Source: an uncultured Ruminococcus sp. (GTDB taxonomy: Bacteria; Bacillota; Clostridia; Oscillospirales; Ruminococcaceae). Taken from it: a stretch of DNA of 13,829 nucleotides. Position 1 is the first letter of the stretch, and each line of letters starts with the position of its first letter. This document shows, piece after piece, positions 1-5,865 of the stretch. The notes under the pieces are model-generated. The model made no database searches. It had not been told where the DNA came from and was given only the letters and a program-made list of their open reading frames with translations. Position numbers and translations under genes: made by a program. The stretch covers positions 1-13,829 of the forward strand of contig CALCRR010000439.1 in assembly GCA_937894495.1 (NCBI GenBank), in the 5' to 3' direction.

Positions 1-403
1 AAACGGTTATGGCGTAAAAGGTGGTCTCGGTGGAGGACATGAGAACGCTGGCTGTTCTGCCCTGAAAGCTGTCGGGAGATATCTCACCGAAAAGGCTTTC
101 AACTGCCGCCAGTGCGCCGCTGCCCGATACGGGTCTGATCAGCGCCAGGGGCAGGCATTCCTCGGGAAAGCCCAGAGCGCCAAGCAGCGGCGATAATGCC
201 TTAGCCAGCAGCTCGGCAGCGCCTGACGCTGTGAACATACCCACAGCTGTCATCAGCAGTATAAGCATGGGCAGCAGTGATACTGCGGTCCGCAGGTTCT
301 CCTCTGCGCCCTTTGCGAACTCCCCCGCTATGTTCACCCTTTTTACTGCGCCCCAGAGCAGGATAGCTGCAATTATCAGCGGCACTATGAGCTCACCTGT
401 CAT
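1..403 (-). CDS. spmB: Spore maturation protein SpmB (partial, 3' end beyond window)
   Basis: Small integral membrane protein of the nucleoside-recognition (Gate) family. In Bacillus it works with SpmA during spore core dehydration. The minus-strand frame from the ATG at 403 gives 134 residues before the window edge; full SpmB proteins are about 170-180 residues, so roughly the last quarter is missing. Recognisable landmarks are the N-terminal membrane segment (about residues 5-20), a second hydrophobic stretch (about 40-60), the conserved RPVSGSGAL motif (90-98) and SSTETTFY (123-130), both hallmarks of SpmB. AAGGAG lies about 9 nt before the ATG. The start lies inside the end of spmA (11 nt overlap), so the two are probably translationally coupled. 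Identity is secure from the motifs; that it acts in sporulation in this organism is inferred from the family. Confidence 0.9.
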   Translation of the reverse strand, partial: MTGELIVPLIIAAILLWGAVKRVNIAGEFAKGAEENLRTAVSLLPMLILLMTAVGMFTASGAAELLAKALSPLLGALGFPEECLPLALIRPVSGSGALAAVESLFGEISPDSFQGRTASVLMSSTETTFYAITV

Positions 404-989
404 TATCGCTCTGCTCCTTCATATACAACACCCCGACCATAATACAGCCTGCTGCTGCGGAAACAAGCGATGTTGCCAGCACAGGCAGAGTTATATCAAA
501 GGGCGACTCTGAGCCGTGTGCAAGCCTTATGGCAGCCATTGTGGTGGGTATCAGCTGTATTGATGCTGTGTTGAGCACCACCAGCATGGCGGTGTTGCGC
601 TTTTTATGCCTTGCCGTGGGAGCGCTGAGCGCCTTTGCAGCCTTTATGCCCAACGGAGTAGATGCGTTGCCCAGCCCCAGAAGATTTGCGCTGAGGTTCA
701 TGCTGACCGCTTGGGCGGCTTCGCTGTTTTTATCAAGCCCTTTGAACAGCAGCCTTGTTACGGGAGATATCAGCTTGCAGACTGTTTTTGTTATGCCGCA
801 TTTTTCAGCTATGCGCATAAGCCCGCCCCACAGCGCCATGGTGCCTGACAAAAAAATAACAAGCTCCACCGCCCTGGTGCAGGAGCTTACCGCAGCCGCT
901 GAGACCTCATGGATGCTGCCGTTTACAAGTCCTGCGGCAACAGATGCTATCATCATTATCAGTATTATTGCCCCAAGCATATTGACCAC
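393..989 (-). CDS. spmA: Spore maturation protein SpmA
   Basis: Multi-spanning membrane protein of the nucleoside-recognition (Gate) family, partner of SpmB. It is 198 residues, the family's usual length. Conserved blocks are an N-terminal membrane segment followed by NGSIHEV (23-29), a central hydrophobic stretch (about 42-60, GTMALWGGLMRIAE), NLSANLLGLGNASTPLGIKA (98-117) and VLNTASIQLIPTT (138-150). The last two are the most diagnostic. Start choice is open: the GTG at 989 gives M-V-N-M, resembling the B. subtilis N terminus as I remember it, but has little Shine-Dalgarno. The ATG at 980 has GGTGG five bases upstream and would shorten the protein by three residues. The gene is divergent from the abrB-like gene and overlaps spmB. 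Its presence suggests the lineage makes, or once made, endospores. Confidence 0.92.
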   Translation of the reverse strand: MVNMLGAIILIMMIASVAAGLVNGSIHEVSAAAVSSCTRAVELVIFLSGTMALWGGLMRIAEKCGITKTVCKLISPVTRLLFKGLDKNSEAAQAVSMNLSANLLGLGNASTPLGIKAAKALSAPTARHKKRNTAMLVVLNTASIQLIPTTMAAIRLAHGSESPFDITLPVLATSLVSAAAGCIMVGVLYMKEQSDNDR

Positions 990-1010
990 CGCCGTTAATT
1001 TTTAAGGTTT

Positions 1011-1040
1011 ATTATGTTAATAATCTGTTTTAGCTTTCAA
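1011..1040 (-). promoter_or_regulatory. Candidate promoter for spmAB
   Basis: Read on the minus strand there is TTGAAA (1035-1040) and CATAAT (1011-1016) separated by 18 bp, about 20 bp upstream of the spmA start. This fits a moderate SigA promoter. The CATAATA also resembles the -10 of sporulation sigma factors F/G, but I see no matching -35 for them and no SigE-like CATACAnT. The region is AT-rich, so a chance match is possible. Confidence 0.3.
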
Positions 1041-1052
1041 TAACACGTTATT
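1039..1052. promoter_or_regulatory. 14-bp dyad in the spmA-abrB intergenic region
   Basis: AATAAC-AC-GTTATT is a 6+6 bp inverted repeat with a 2-bp centre, lying just upstream of the candidate spmA -35 box. Its size and position would suit a dimeric repressor or activator site. It is short and AT-rich, so it could be fortuitous. Confidence 0.25.
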
Positions 1053-1179
1053 TTACATATAAAATTAGAGCTAAACAGGGCTATCAGCCTTATCAATATT
1101 CAGAATAGCAATAATTTTATGTGCATTTTAACAATGTGCTTGAAAATCACGCAAAATTGTGAATTTTGTATATAACCAC

Positions 1180-1208
1180 TTGACAAGTATCGACAAAATT
1201 GGTATAAT
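1180..1208 (+). promoter_or_regulatory. Consensus SigA promoter of the abrB-like gene
   Basis: TTGACA at 1180-1185 and TATAAT at 1203-1208 are both exact consensus with the optimal 17-bp spacer. TGG immediately precedes the -10, adding an extended -10 element. Transcription would start near 1215, leaving a leader of about 50 nt before the preferred ATG at 1265. The leader contains a small dyad, TTGGCA-6 nt-TGCCGA (1221-1238), that could be an operator or a 5' hairpin. Confidence 0.85.
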
Positions 1209-1264
1209 ATTTATATGTTGTTGGCATGATATTGCCGAAATCAATAAGAAAGGGAATGATCTAC

Positions 1265-1510
1265 ATGAAATCCACAGGTATTGTCAGAAAGGTGGATGAG
1301 CTTGGAAGGATAGTTCTTCCTATCGAGCTCAGAAGGACTTACGATCTGGCAGTAAAAGACGCTATTGAAATCTACACAGAAGATGATAAGATAATCCTCA
1401 AAAAGTTCCAGAGAAGCTGCATTTTCTGTGGAAATACAGAAGACCTTGTTGAATACAAGACTAAGTCTGTATGTACAGCCTGCGCTGCTGCACTTTCTGA
1501 GAAATCATAG
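1265..1510 (+). CDS. AbrB/SpoVT-family transcriptional regulator with cysteine-pair tail
   Basis: Transition-state-type DNA-binding protein of 81 residues. Residues 1-48 form the swapped-hairpin SpoVT-AbrB domain: the segment from MKSTGIVRKVDELGR to IELRR, followed by IEIYTEDDKIILKK, is very close to B. subtilis AbrB. The tail differs from B. subtilis AbrB. It carries C52-x2-C55 and C70-x2-C73, a probable zinc-ribbon-like unit. An upstream in-frame ATG at 1226 would add 13 residues, but it lies only about 11 nt from the predicted transcription start and inside a dyad. The ATG at 1265 has AGGGA about 9 nt upstream and matches the family N terminus. The gene is monocistronic, with its own consensus promoter and a terminator about 110 nt after the stop. 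By analogy it probably represses genes during exponential growth; its targets cannot be told from the sequence. Confidence 0.88.
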   Translation: MKSTGIVRKVDELGRIVLPIELRRTYDLAVKDAIEIYTEDDKIILKKFQRSCIFCGNTEDLVEYKTKSVCTACAAALSEKS

Positions 1511-1561
1511 TCTGATAAATTATATGCAGACTGAGCTGTTTAAGAACAGTTATCGGGAAAA

Positions 1562-1587
1562 GGGATAGTTATTTTTTTAACACTCCC
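1562..1587 (+). other. Hairpin in the 3' untranslated region of the abrB-like transcript
   Basis: GGGA-TA-GTTA pairs with TAAC-AC-TCCC around a T-rich loop (1572-1577), giving two 4-bp stems separated by a 2x2 internal loop. The T run is in the loop, not after the stem, so this is not a standard terminator. It could stabilise or process the transcript, or be coincidental. Confidence 0.25.
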
Positions 1588-1619
1588 CTGCATAGGCGAT
1601 GTATAGTTAATGCTATTTT

Positions 1620-1660
1620 GGCACTTTTGCTGCGTATGCTTCAAAAGTGCCTTTTTATTA
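1620..1660 (+). terminator. Rho-independent terminator of the abrB-like gene
   Basis: A perfect 10-bp stem, GGCACTTTTG (1620-1629) with CAAAAGTGCC (1642-1651), has a 12-nt loop and is followed by TTTTTATTA. On the minus strand the stem is followed by A-rich sequence, so it would not be a good intrinsic terminator for the convergent polymerase gene that ends at 1664. Confidence 0.9.
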
Positions 1661-1663
1661 TCT

Positions 1664-3172
1664 TCACGCCCTGTGTCCGCCTATCTGACCGTTTCGCTGT
1701 ATGGCAGTTGCCCCCTGCTGATAGTTTGCGCCCCTTAGTATGGCGTTTTTGCCGTAGCGGCGCTTTATCTCCAGCATGGCACGCTGTATGCTCCTCTCTC
1801 TGGTGAGTATCAGCCTTTCGGCTTCACGCTGCTTTTGCACAAGTGTGTTGTCGGTGAAGAAGCTGAGCTGTTCAAACTGCTGCTCCTGCCTTATGTCCTC
1901 CTCATACCTGACGTCGCAGGCGACAATATACATTCGGCGGATAAACAGCTTTTTATCGGTTATCCTGTCAAAAAGCTCCATAGCTGCCGCTGTTATCCTT
2001 CTGGCAGAGGCTGTGCGAAGGTCAAGGTTTATGGTACCGTGGGCGTGCTTGGGTATGCTTCTGCCGTAGTGATCTCTTTTCACATCGCCCTTGTAATATT
2101 CCCTGATAGCAGGGTCCCTGAGATTTTTTATATCATATCCCACCGTAAGCACTATCTGATCGGTAACTATGCCCTTTGCCACAAGGTCGAGGGCGAGCAT
2201 ATCTGCCATTTCCCAGATTATCAGCCTTGCGGTCTCGTTATCGGCGGCACATTGCAGCACCTGCCCCATGCTTATGCTGTTGGTCTCGGGCTTGAAGCTT
2301 TTTACATCTGCTATAGTGCAGGGCTCATAGCCCCAGGCGTGGTCTATCAGCAGCTCGGCATTTACTCCGAACAGCTTATACAGCTTTTCCTCACCGTATT
2401 TTGAAAGTGAGAACTGCGCCACATCGCCCATGGTGAACAAGCCGTTTTTTTCAAGCTTGCGTGCATAGCCTGAGCCTACACGCCAGAAATCGGTCAGCGG
2501 TCGGTGGCTCCACAGCAGCCTTCTGTAGCTCACCTCGTCCAGCTCAGCTATGCGCACGCCGTCTTTATCGGCAGGCATATGCTTGGCTACTATGTCCATA
2601 GCTATCTTGCAGAGATAAAGGTTTGTGCCTATGCCGGCGGTGGCGGTTATGCCTGTAGTGGCAAGCACATCACGTATCATAGTCACAGCCATTTCGTGGG
2701 CTGAGCCGTGATAGGCAGCCAGATAGCCGCTGACGTCAATAAAAACCTCATCTATAGAATAAACGTGTATATCGCCGGCTGAAACATATTTAAGATACAC
2801 CTTGAAAATATCTGTGCTGAACTTCTGGTAGAGAGCCATTTGCGGTCTTGCCACTATATAATCAAGCTTCAAGGCGGCGTCAGCCCTCAGCTCGCTGTCA
2901 AAATGTGAGCTTCCCCGAAACTCGCCCCCGTGCAGACTGCCAAGGCGCTCCTTATTCACCTGCTCTACCCTTTGTATAACCTCAAAAAGCCTTGCCCTGC
3001 CCGATATACCAAAGCTTTTGAGCGAGGGTGAGACTGCCAGACAGATAGTTTTTTCGGTCCTGCTTTCATCTGCTACCACAAGGTTTGTGTTGAGAGGGTC
3101 AAGCCCCCTGATAACACATTCTACCGATGCATAAAAGCTTTTAAGGTCAATTGCCAGATATGTACGCTTCAT
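1664..3172 (-). CDS. Y-family DNA polymerase (DinB/UmuC type, UvrX-like)
   Basis: Error-prone translesion polymerase that copies damaged templates; 502 residues from the ATG at 3172. The first catalytic Asp is D9 in AIDLKSFYASVE, and the second pair is D141-E142 in YSIDEVFIDVSG; both are intact, so activity is likely. A helix-hairpin-like thumb (about 225-285) and little-finger region (about 290-420) follow. QLSFF at 435-439 matches a sliding-clamp-binding pentapeptide. The C-terminal block GKNAILRGANY...GATAIQRNGQIGGHRA (474-502) is typical of the Firmicute UvrX/YqjW-like branch, which is longer than classical DinB (about 350-420). The frame remains open upstream to 3280, but homology begins at MKRTYLAID, preceded by GGGGTG at 5-6 nt spacing, and longer forms would begin upstream of the predicted -10. 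It is a monocistronic unit with its own strong promoter; SOS control is suggested by the dyad there but unproven. Confidence 0.9.
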   Translation of the reverse strand: MKRTYLAIDLKSFYASVECVIRGLDPLNTNLVVADESRTEKTICLAVSPSLKSFGISGRARLFEVIQRVEQVNKERLGSLHGGEFRGSSHFDSELRADAALKLDYIVARPQMALYQKFSTDIFKVYLKYVSAGDIHVYSIDEVFIDVSGYLAAYHGSAHEMAVTMIRDVLATTGITATAGIGTNLYLCKIAMDIVAKHMPADKDGVRIAELDEVSYRRLLWSHRPLTDFWRVGSGYARKLEKNGLFTMGDVAQFSLSKYGEEKLYKLFGVNAELLIDHAWGYEPCTIADVKSFKPETNSISMGQVLQCAADNETARLIIWEMADMLALDLVAKGIVTDQIVLTVGYDIKNLRDPAIREYYKGDVKRDHYGRSIPKHAHGTINLDLRTASARRITAAAMELFDRITDKKLFIRRMYIVACDVRYEEDIRQEQQFEQLSFFTDNTLVQKQREAERLILTRERSIQRAMLEIKRRYGKNAILRGANYQQGATAIQRNGQIGGHRA

Positions 3173-3189
3173 AAAATCACCCCGCAAGA

Positions 3190-3231
3190 CGAACATTAGT
3201 GTTGTTTTATATATTATAACACGTTTGTTCT
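3190..3231. promoter_or_regulatory. Inverted repeat overlapping the polymerase promoter, candidate LexA-like operator
   Basis: CGAACATTAGTGTT (3190-3203) and AACACGTTTGTTCT (3218-3231) face each other across 14 bp, matching at 10 of 14 positions when one is inverted. Each arm is itself an imperfect dyad of the form GAAC-N4-GTGT, near but not equal to the Firmicute LexA box GAAC-N4-GTTC. One arm lies across the transcription start region/leader and the other in the -35/-10 spacer, an arrangement expected for repression. LexA control would suit a translesion polymerase, but the GTGT half is off consensus. Confidence 0.35.
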
Positions 3232-3241
3232 GATTTGTCAA
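3213..3241 (-). promoter_or_regulatory. Consensus SigA promoter of the Y-family polymerase gene
   Basis: On the minus strand TTGACA (3236-3241) and TATAAT (3213-3218) are exact consensus with a 17-bp spacer, and TGT precedes the -10 as an extended element. Transcription would start near 3205, about 33 nt ahead of the ATG at 3172. It lies downstream of the terminator at 3279-3312, so the polymerase is separate from the upstream operon. Confidence 0.85.
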
Positions 3242-3278
3242 GTACAAATATACGAATATTTTTGGCGATTTTATTGGC

Positions 3279-3312
3279 AAAAAAAGTCTCCCCTGCCGGC
3301 TGCAGGAGAGAC
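3279..3312 (-). terminator. Rho-independent terminator ending the long minus-strand operon
   Basis: GTCTC and CCTGC pair with GCAGG and GAGAC (3286-3312) around a 5-nt loop, with a single mismatch in the middle of the stem. On the minus strand the hairpin is followed immediately by seven T residues (3279-3285). It sits just after the CPBP-protease fragment and before the polymerase promoter, so it closes the recJ-to-HD-GYP transcription unit. Confidence 0.88.
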
Positions 3313-3327
3313 ATATTATTTTTTTGA

Positions 3328-3609
3328 CTACATCTTAGAAATGCTTTCATAAAAGCCCGGGACAACAGAGGTAGCAAGTATCTGCATGACCGTTGCCGCA
3401 TCTATCAGGGCATGACCCGCCATGATAGGCAGAGGGTCTCGTTTTTTGCAGTAATACCAGCAGAGAATGATAGTTAACGGCAGAAACGAGATAAACCTGT
3501 ATACCACATATCTCACATCAAACAAAGTCGGTATAAAGCTGTGCTGCAAAGCGCGGTATCGGTAGTAAATACTTTTTATACAACACAGCTCCTCCAAAAT
3601 AAAGCTCAA
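3328..3609 (-). pseudogene. Remnant of a CPBP (CAAX-like) intramembrane metalloprotease
   Basis: A 93-residue reading frame from a TTG (no earlier in-frame ATG; open back to a stop near 3643). Residues 19-93 look like the C-terminal half of a CPBP family protease: RALQHSFIPTLFD (19-31, carrying the motif-2-type His23), RFISFLPLTIILCWYY (38-53, membrane segment), RDPLPIMAGHALID (57-70, motif-3-type His66) and VVPGFY (82-87). Intact proteins are typically 200-300 residues and begin with several membrane spans and an EExxxR motif. Those are absent, and the first 18 residues match nothing I recognise. It follows the HD-GYP gene by only 36 nt and precedes the terminator, as if an internal deletion removed the front of an operon gene. 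It could still be expressed as a short membrane protein, but protease activity is unlikely. Confidence 0.6.
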
Positions 3610-3645
3610 GGGGGTCTTGGTCTTATAACGGGTACGGCAGGTCTA

Positions 3646-5802
3646 TCAGTTAGTGAAGGTATTGGTGTTCATATGCTCAAAGTCCTCTGCGACCTGTCTT
3701 ACACGGTCCTCAGCACCTAAAAAGGCTTCTGCCACCAGGGGGTCAAAGTGGGTGCCTGCGTCCTCCCTGATAATGCTCATGGCTTTCTCAAAGGGGAAAG
3801 GCTTTTTGTAGCTTCTTCTGGATACCAGCGCGTCGAAAACGTCTGCCACTGCCATTATCCTAGCCGAAAGCGGTATGTCCTCGCCGCTTATGCCGTGGGG
3901 ATAGCCCTTGCCGTTCCACTTCTCGTGGTGATACTCCGAAAGGTTCTTAGCCTCTTCAAGATAGCCCGAGTCGGGCACCATGTCGATAGCTCTGGAGATT
4001 ATCTCGCTGCCAAGGGTGGTGTGGCTCTTCATTATCTCAAACTCTTCATCGGTGAGCTTGCCGGGCTTGTTGAGTATAACGTCTGAAACGTGTATTTTGC
4101 CGATATCGTGGAGAGGTGCGGCGTTTTTAACGTTCTGGACGAACTCATCGGTGAGCTGGTCAGCGTAAAAGCCCTTTTTCTGCATCTCGTCAGTGATTAT
4201 CTCAACATATGCAGCGGTCTTGCGGACGTGGTCGCCTGTGCATTTATCACGGCTCTCCACCATGTCAGCAAGCACCATGATAAGACCGTTCTGCATCTGG
4301 GATATGGTCTCGGTCTTGTTTTGTATGTCAGCCACATACTGCATACTGTCCTCGGTGGTCTTTGCAAAGGCAAGGTAGAGATTTTCGATCTCGTCCCCTG
4401 TGCAGATGCCCAGCTGCTTTATGCGCTCAACATTGTCCTCTATGGCTTCTTCACTGTTATAGGCAAATGCGCCTGCGCAGTAAGCCATAGTATTTACGGG
4501 GAGTATCACATTATAGTTTACCACCCACAGACCTATAGCCAGCACCAGTATGAAAAATCCCAGCAGCAGTGAGATAAGCTTTGCAATAAAGCTGTAGCTG
4601 TAGGCAGAGAGCAGGTTCATTGAGATATCAACAGCCGCATAGCACCTGCACTCCCCTGTGCTGTCATAAACGGGAGTATACACTGTGAGCAGCCAGCCGT
4701 AGGACTCGTCAGATATTATAGGCTCAATGGTATCGCCTGCCAGAAGTGCGGGTAGATAAGGCTCAAAGGCTTCGTCAAACCCGATAATATCACCGGGGGA
4801 AGAGCCCTCAAGCTCGTCTGTATCAAGGTCGAAAACTACGTGGCAGCCGTCCTCCATTATCTTATAAACATACACATACTGCACATCGGGGGAGCTGTCT
4901 CTCAGTCTGTAGAGCATATTTTCGGTATCAATATAGCCTTGGGCAGCTTCGCCTTTTTCTATGTATTCATCTACCCTGTCAGCGTCGATGCTGGCGCCTG
5001 CCAGCTCTGCGATACCGTTAGCCATTTTGATGTGCTCGTTTATGGTTGAGTTTTTGAAAAGCATATAGCTTATGACCGTTGCCGTGCCTGCGATAAACAG
5101 TGATGCGATTATAAGTATCAGCAGTATCTTGGTCCTCAGCGATACCGAGCGGCACTTGCTTTTTTTGATGCCGTCTTTCATTTCCTCGGTGAGAGGTGCC
5201 TGCCAGCCTGAGGTGCCTGTGAAAAGCTCTTTGATATGCTGGGGCAGCAGTTTTAGCACTATAAAAAGAATGATTATAACAAGCGCCTTATCGGCAAGCT
5301 CTGTGATAAAATCTGCGGTGAGCAGCGCACCAAAGCCTTTAAGAGCGGTTTTTTCGCTGAGAAAGTCTGCCAGTCTCTTGCCGACTCCGCCAATGGCTGA
5401 GTCATTTAAAAACCACGCCAGCACAGCGCCCGGCACTGCGGTGATGATAACTATAACAGGCACTGTGACCAGCGCTTTGAGGGGCTTTTTATAAAATCCC
5501 TTTGAGGAAAAATACGCCACGCAGACCGCTGTGAGCATATTCAGCAGGCTGTAATACCTTTCGGGGCTTACCAGTATACCCTTTATAAGATTTGTGCAGA
5601 AGCCCACCACGATACCCGGCAGATATCCTGCCAGCGCTGCAACTATAGCAGTACCCAGCGTATCAAAGAACATGGGTATATCAAACACCCTTGTTATGCC
5701 AAAGCCGCCGAGATTGAGCAGTATGCCCAAAAGGCACAGAGCTGATATGCGCATTAACCCGATACGTGATCTTATTGATGAAGGATTTTTAGTTTCAGTC
5801 AT
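3646..5802 (-). CDS. Membrane sensor with HD-GYP domain (probable cyclic di-GMP phosphodiesterase)
   Basis: A 718-residue membrane protein. Residues 15-190 hold about five membrane spans that resemble an ECF transporter S-component fold (FFDTLGTAIVAALAGYLPG, then NLIKGIL). A span at 224-249 leads to an extracytoplasmic region of about 150 residues, probably a Cache-like sensor (YGWLLTVYTPVYD at 368-380). Another span (404-428) is followed by a HAMP-like linker (429-490) and a C-terminal HD-GYP domain (505-700). In that domain H525, the HD pair H565-D566 (LHDIGKI), HHEKWNGKGYP (625-635) and ARIMAVADVFDAL (647-659) are all present, so hydrolysis of cyclic di-GMP is plausible. AAAGGAG lies 7 nt before the ATG. 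It follows the AAA-CYTH gene by 63 nt with no terminator or strong promoter seen, so co-transcription is likely. The ligand sensed is unknown. Confidence 0.87.
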   Translation of the reverse strand: MTETKNPSSIRSRIGLMRISALCLLGILLNLGGFGITRVFDIPMFFDTLGTAIVAALAGYLPGIVVGFCTNLIKGILVSPERYYSLLNMLTAVCVAYFSSKGFYKKPLKALVTVPVIVIITAVPGAVLAWFLNDSAIGGVGKRLADFLSEKTALKGFGALLTADFITELADKALVIIILFIVLKLLPQHIKELFTGTSGWQAPLTEEMKDGIKKSKCRSVSLRTKILLILIIASLFIAGTATVISYMLFKNSTINEHIKMANGIAELAGASIDADRVDEYIEKGEAAQGYIDTENMLYRLRDSSPDVQYVYVYKIMEDGCHVVFDLDTDELEGSSPGDIIGFDEAFEPYLPALLAGDTIEPIISDESYGWLLTVYTPVYDSTGECRCYAAVDISMNLLSAYSYSFIAKLISLLLGFFILVLAIGLWVVNYNVILPVNTMAYCAGAFAYNSEEAIEDNVERIKQLGICTGDEIENLYLAFAKTTEDSMQYVADIQNKTETISQMQNGLIMVLADMVESRDKCTGDHVRKTAAYVEIITDEMQKKGFYADQLTDEFVQNVKNAAPLHDIGKIHVSDVILNKPGKLTDEEFEIMKSHTTLGSEIISRAIDMVPDSGYLEEAKNLSEYHHEKWNGKGYPHGISGEDIPLSARIMAVADVFDALVSRRSYKKPFPFEKAMSIIREDAGTHFDPLVAEAFLGAEDRVRQVAEDFEHMNTNTFTN

Positions 5803-5865
5803 AAAAACTCTCCTTTAAGTGTGCTGTCATAAGGGTGTATCACTGATGTGACGGCATACCCTTTC

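Noticed and set aside
529..1005. Plus-strand open frame of 158 codons opposite spmA
   Set aside because: It is a shadow of spmA, whose protein has clear family motifs.
1536..1549. CTGTT-TAAG-AACAG hairpin after the abrB-like stop
   Set aside because: Only a 5-bp stem and no adjacent T run; the strong terminator is at 1620-1660.
3173..3280. Upstream extension of the polymerase frame (36 extra codons)
   Set aside because: It would be translated through the promoter itself; most of it lies upstream of the predicted transcription start, and homology begins at MKRTYLAID.
5803..5865. Hairpin between AAA-CYTH and HD-GYP genes (GGGTAT / ACACCC plus TCAC / GTGA)
   Set aside because: The minus-strand outer stem contains an A-C mismatch and no T run follows, so it is not a convincing terminator; the gap is too short for a cyclic di-GMP riboswitch.
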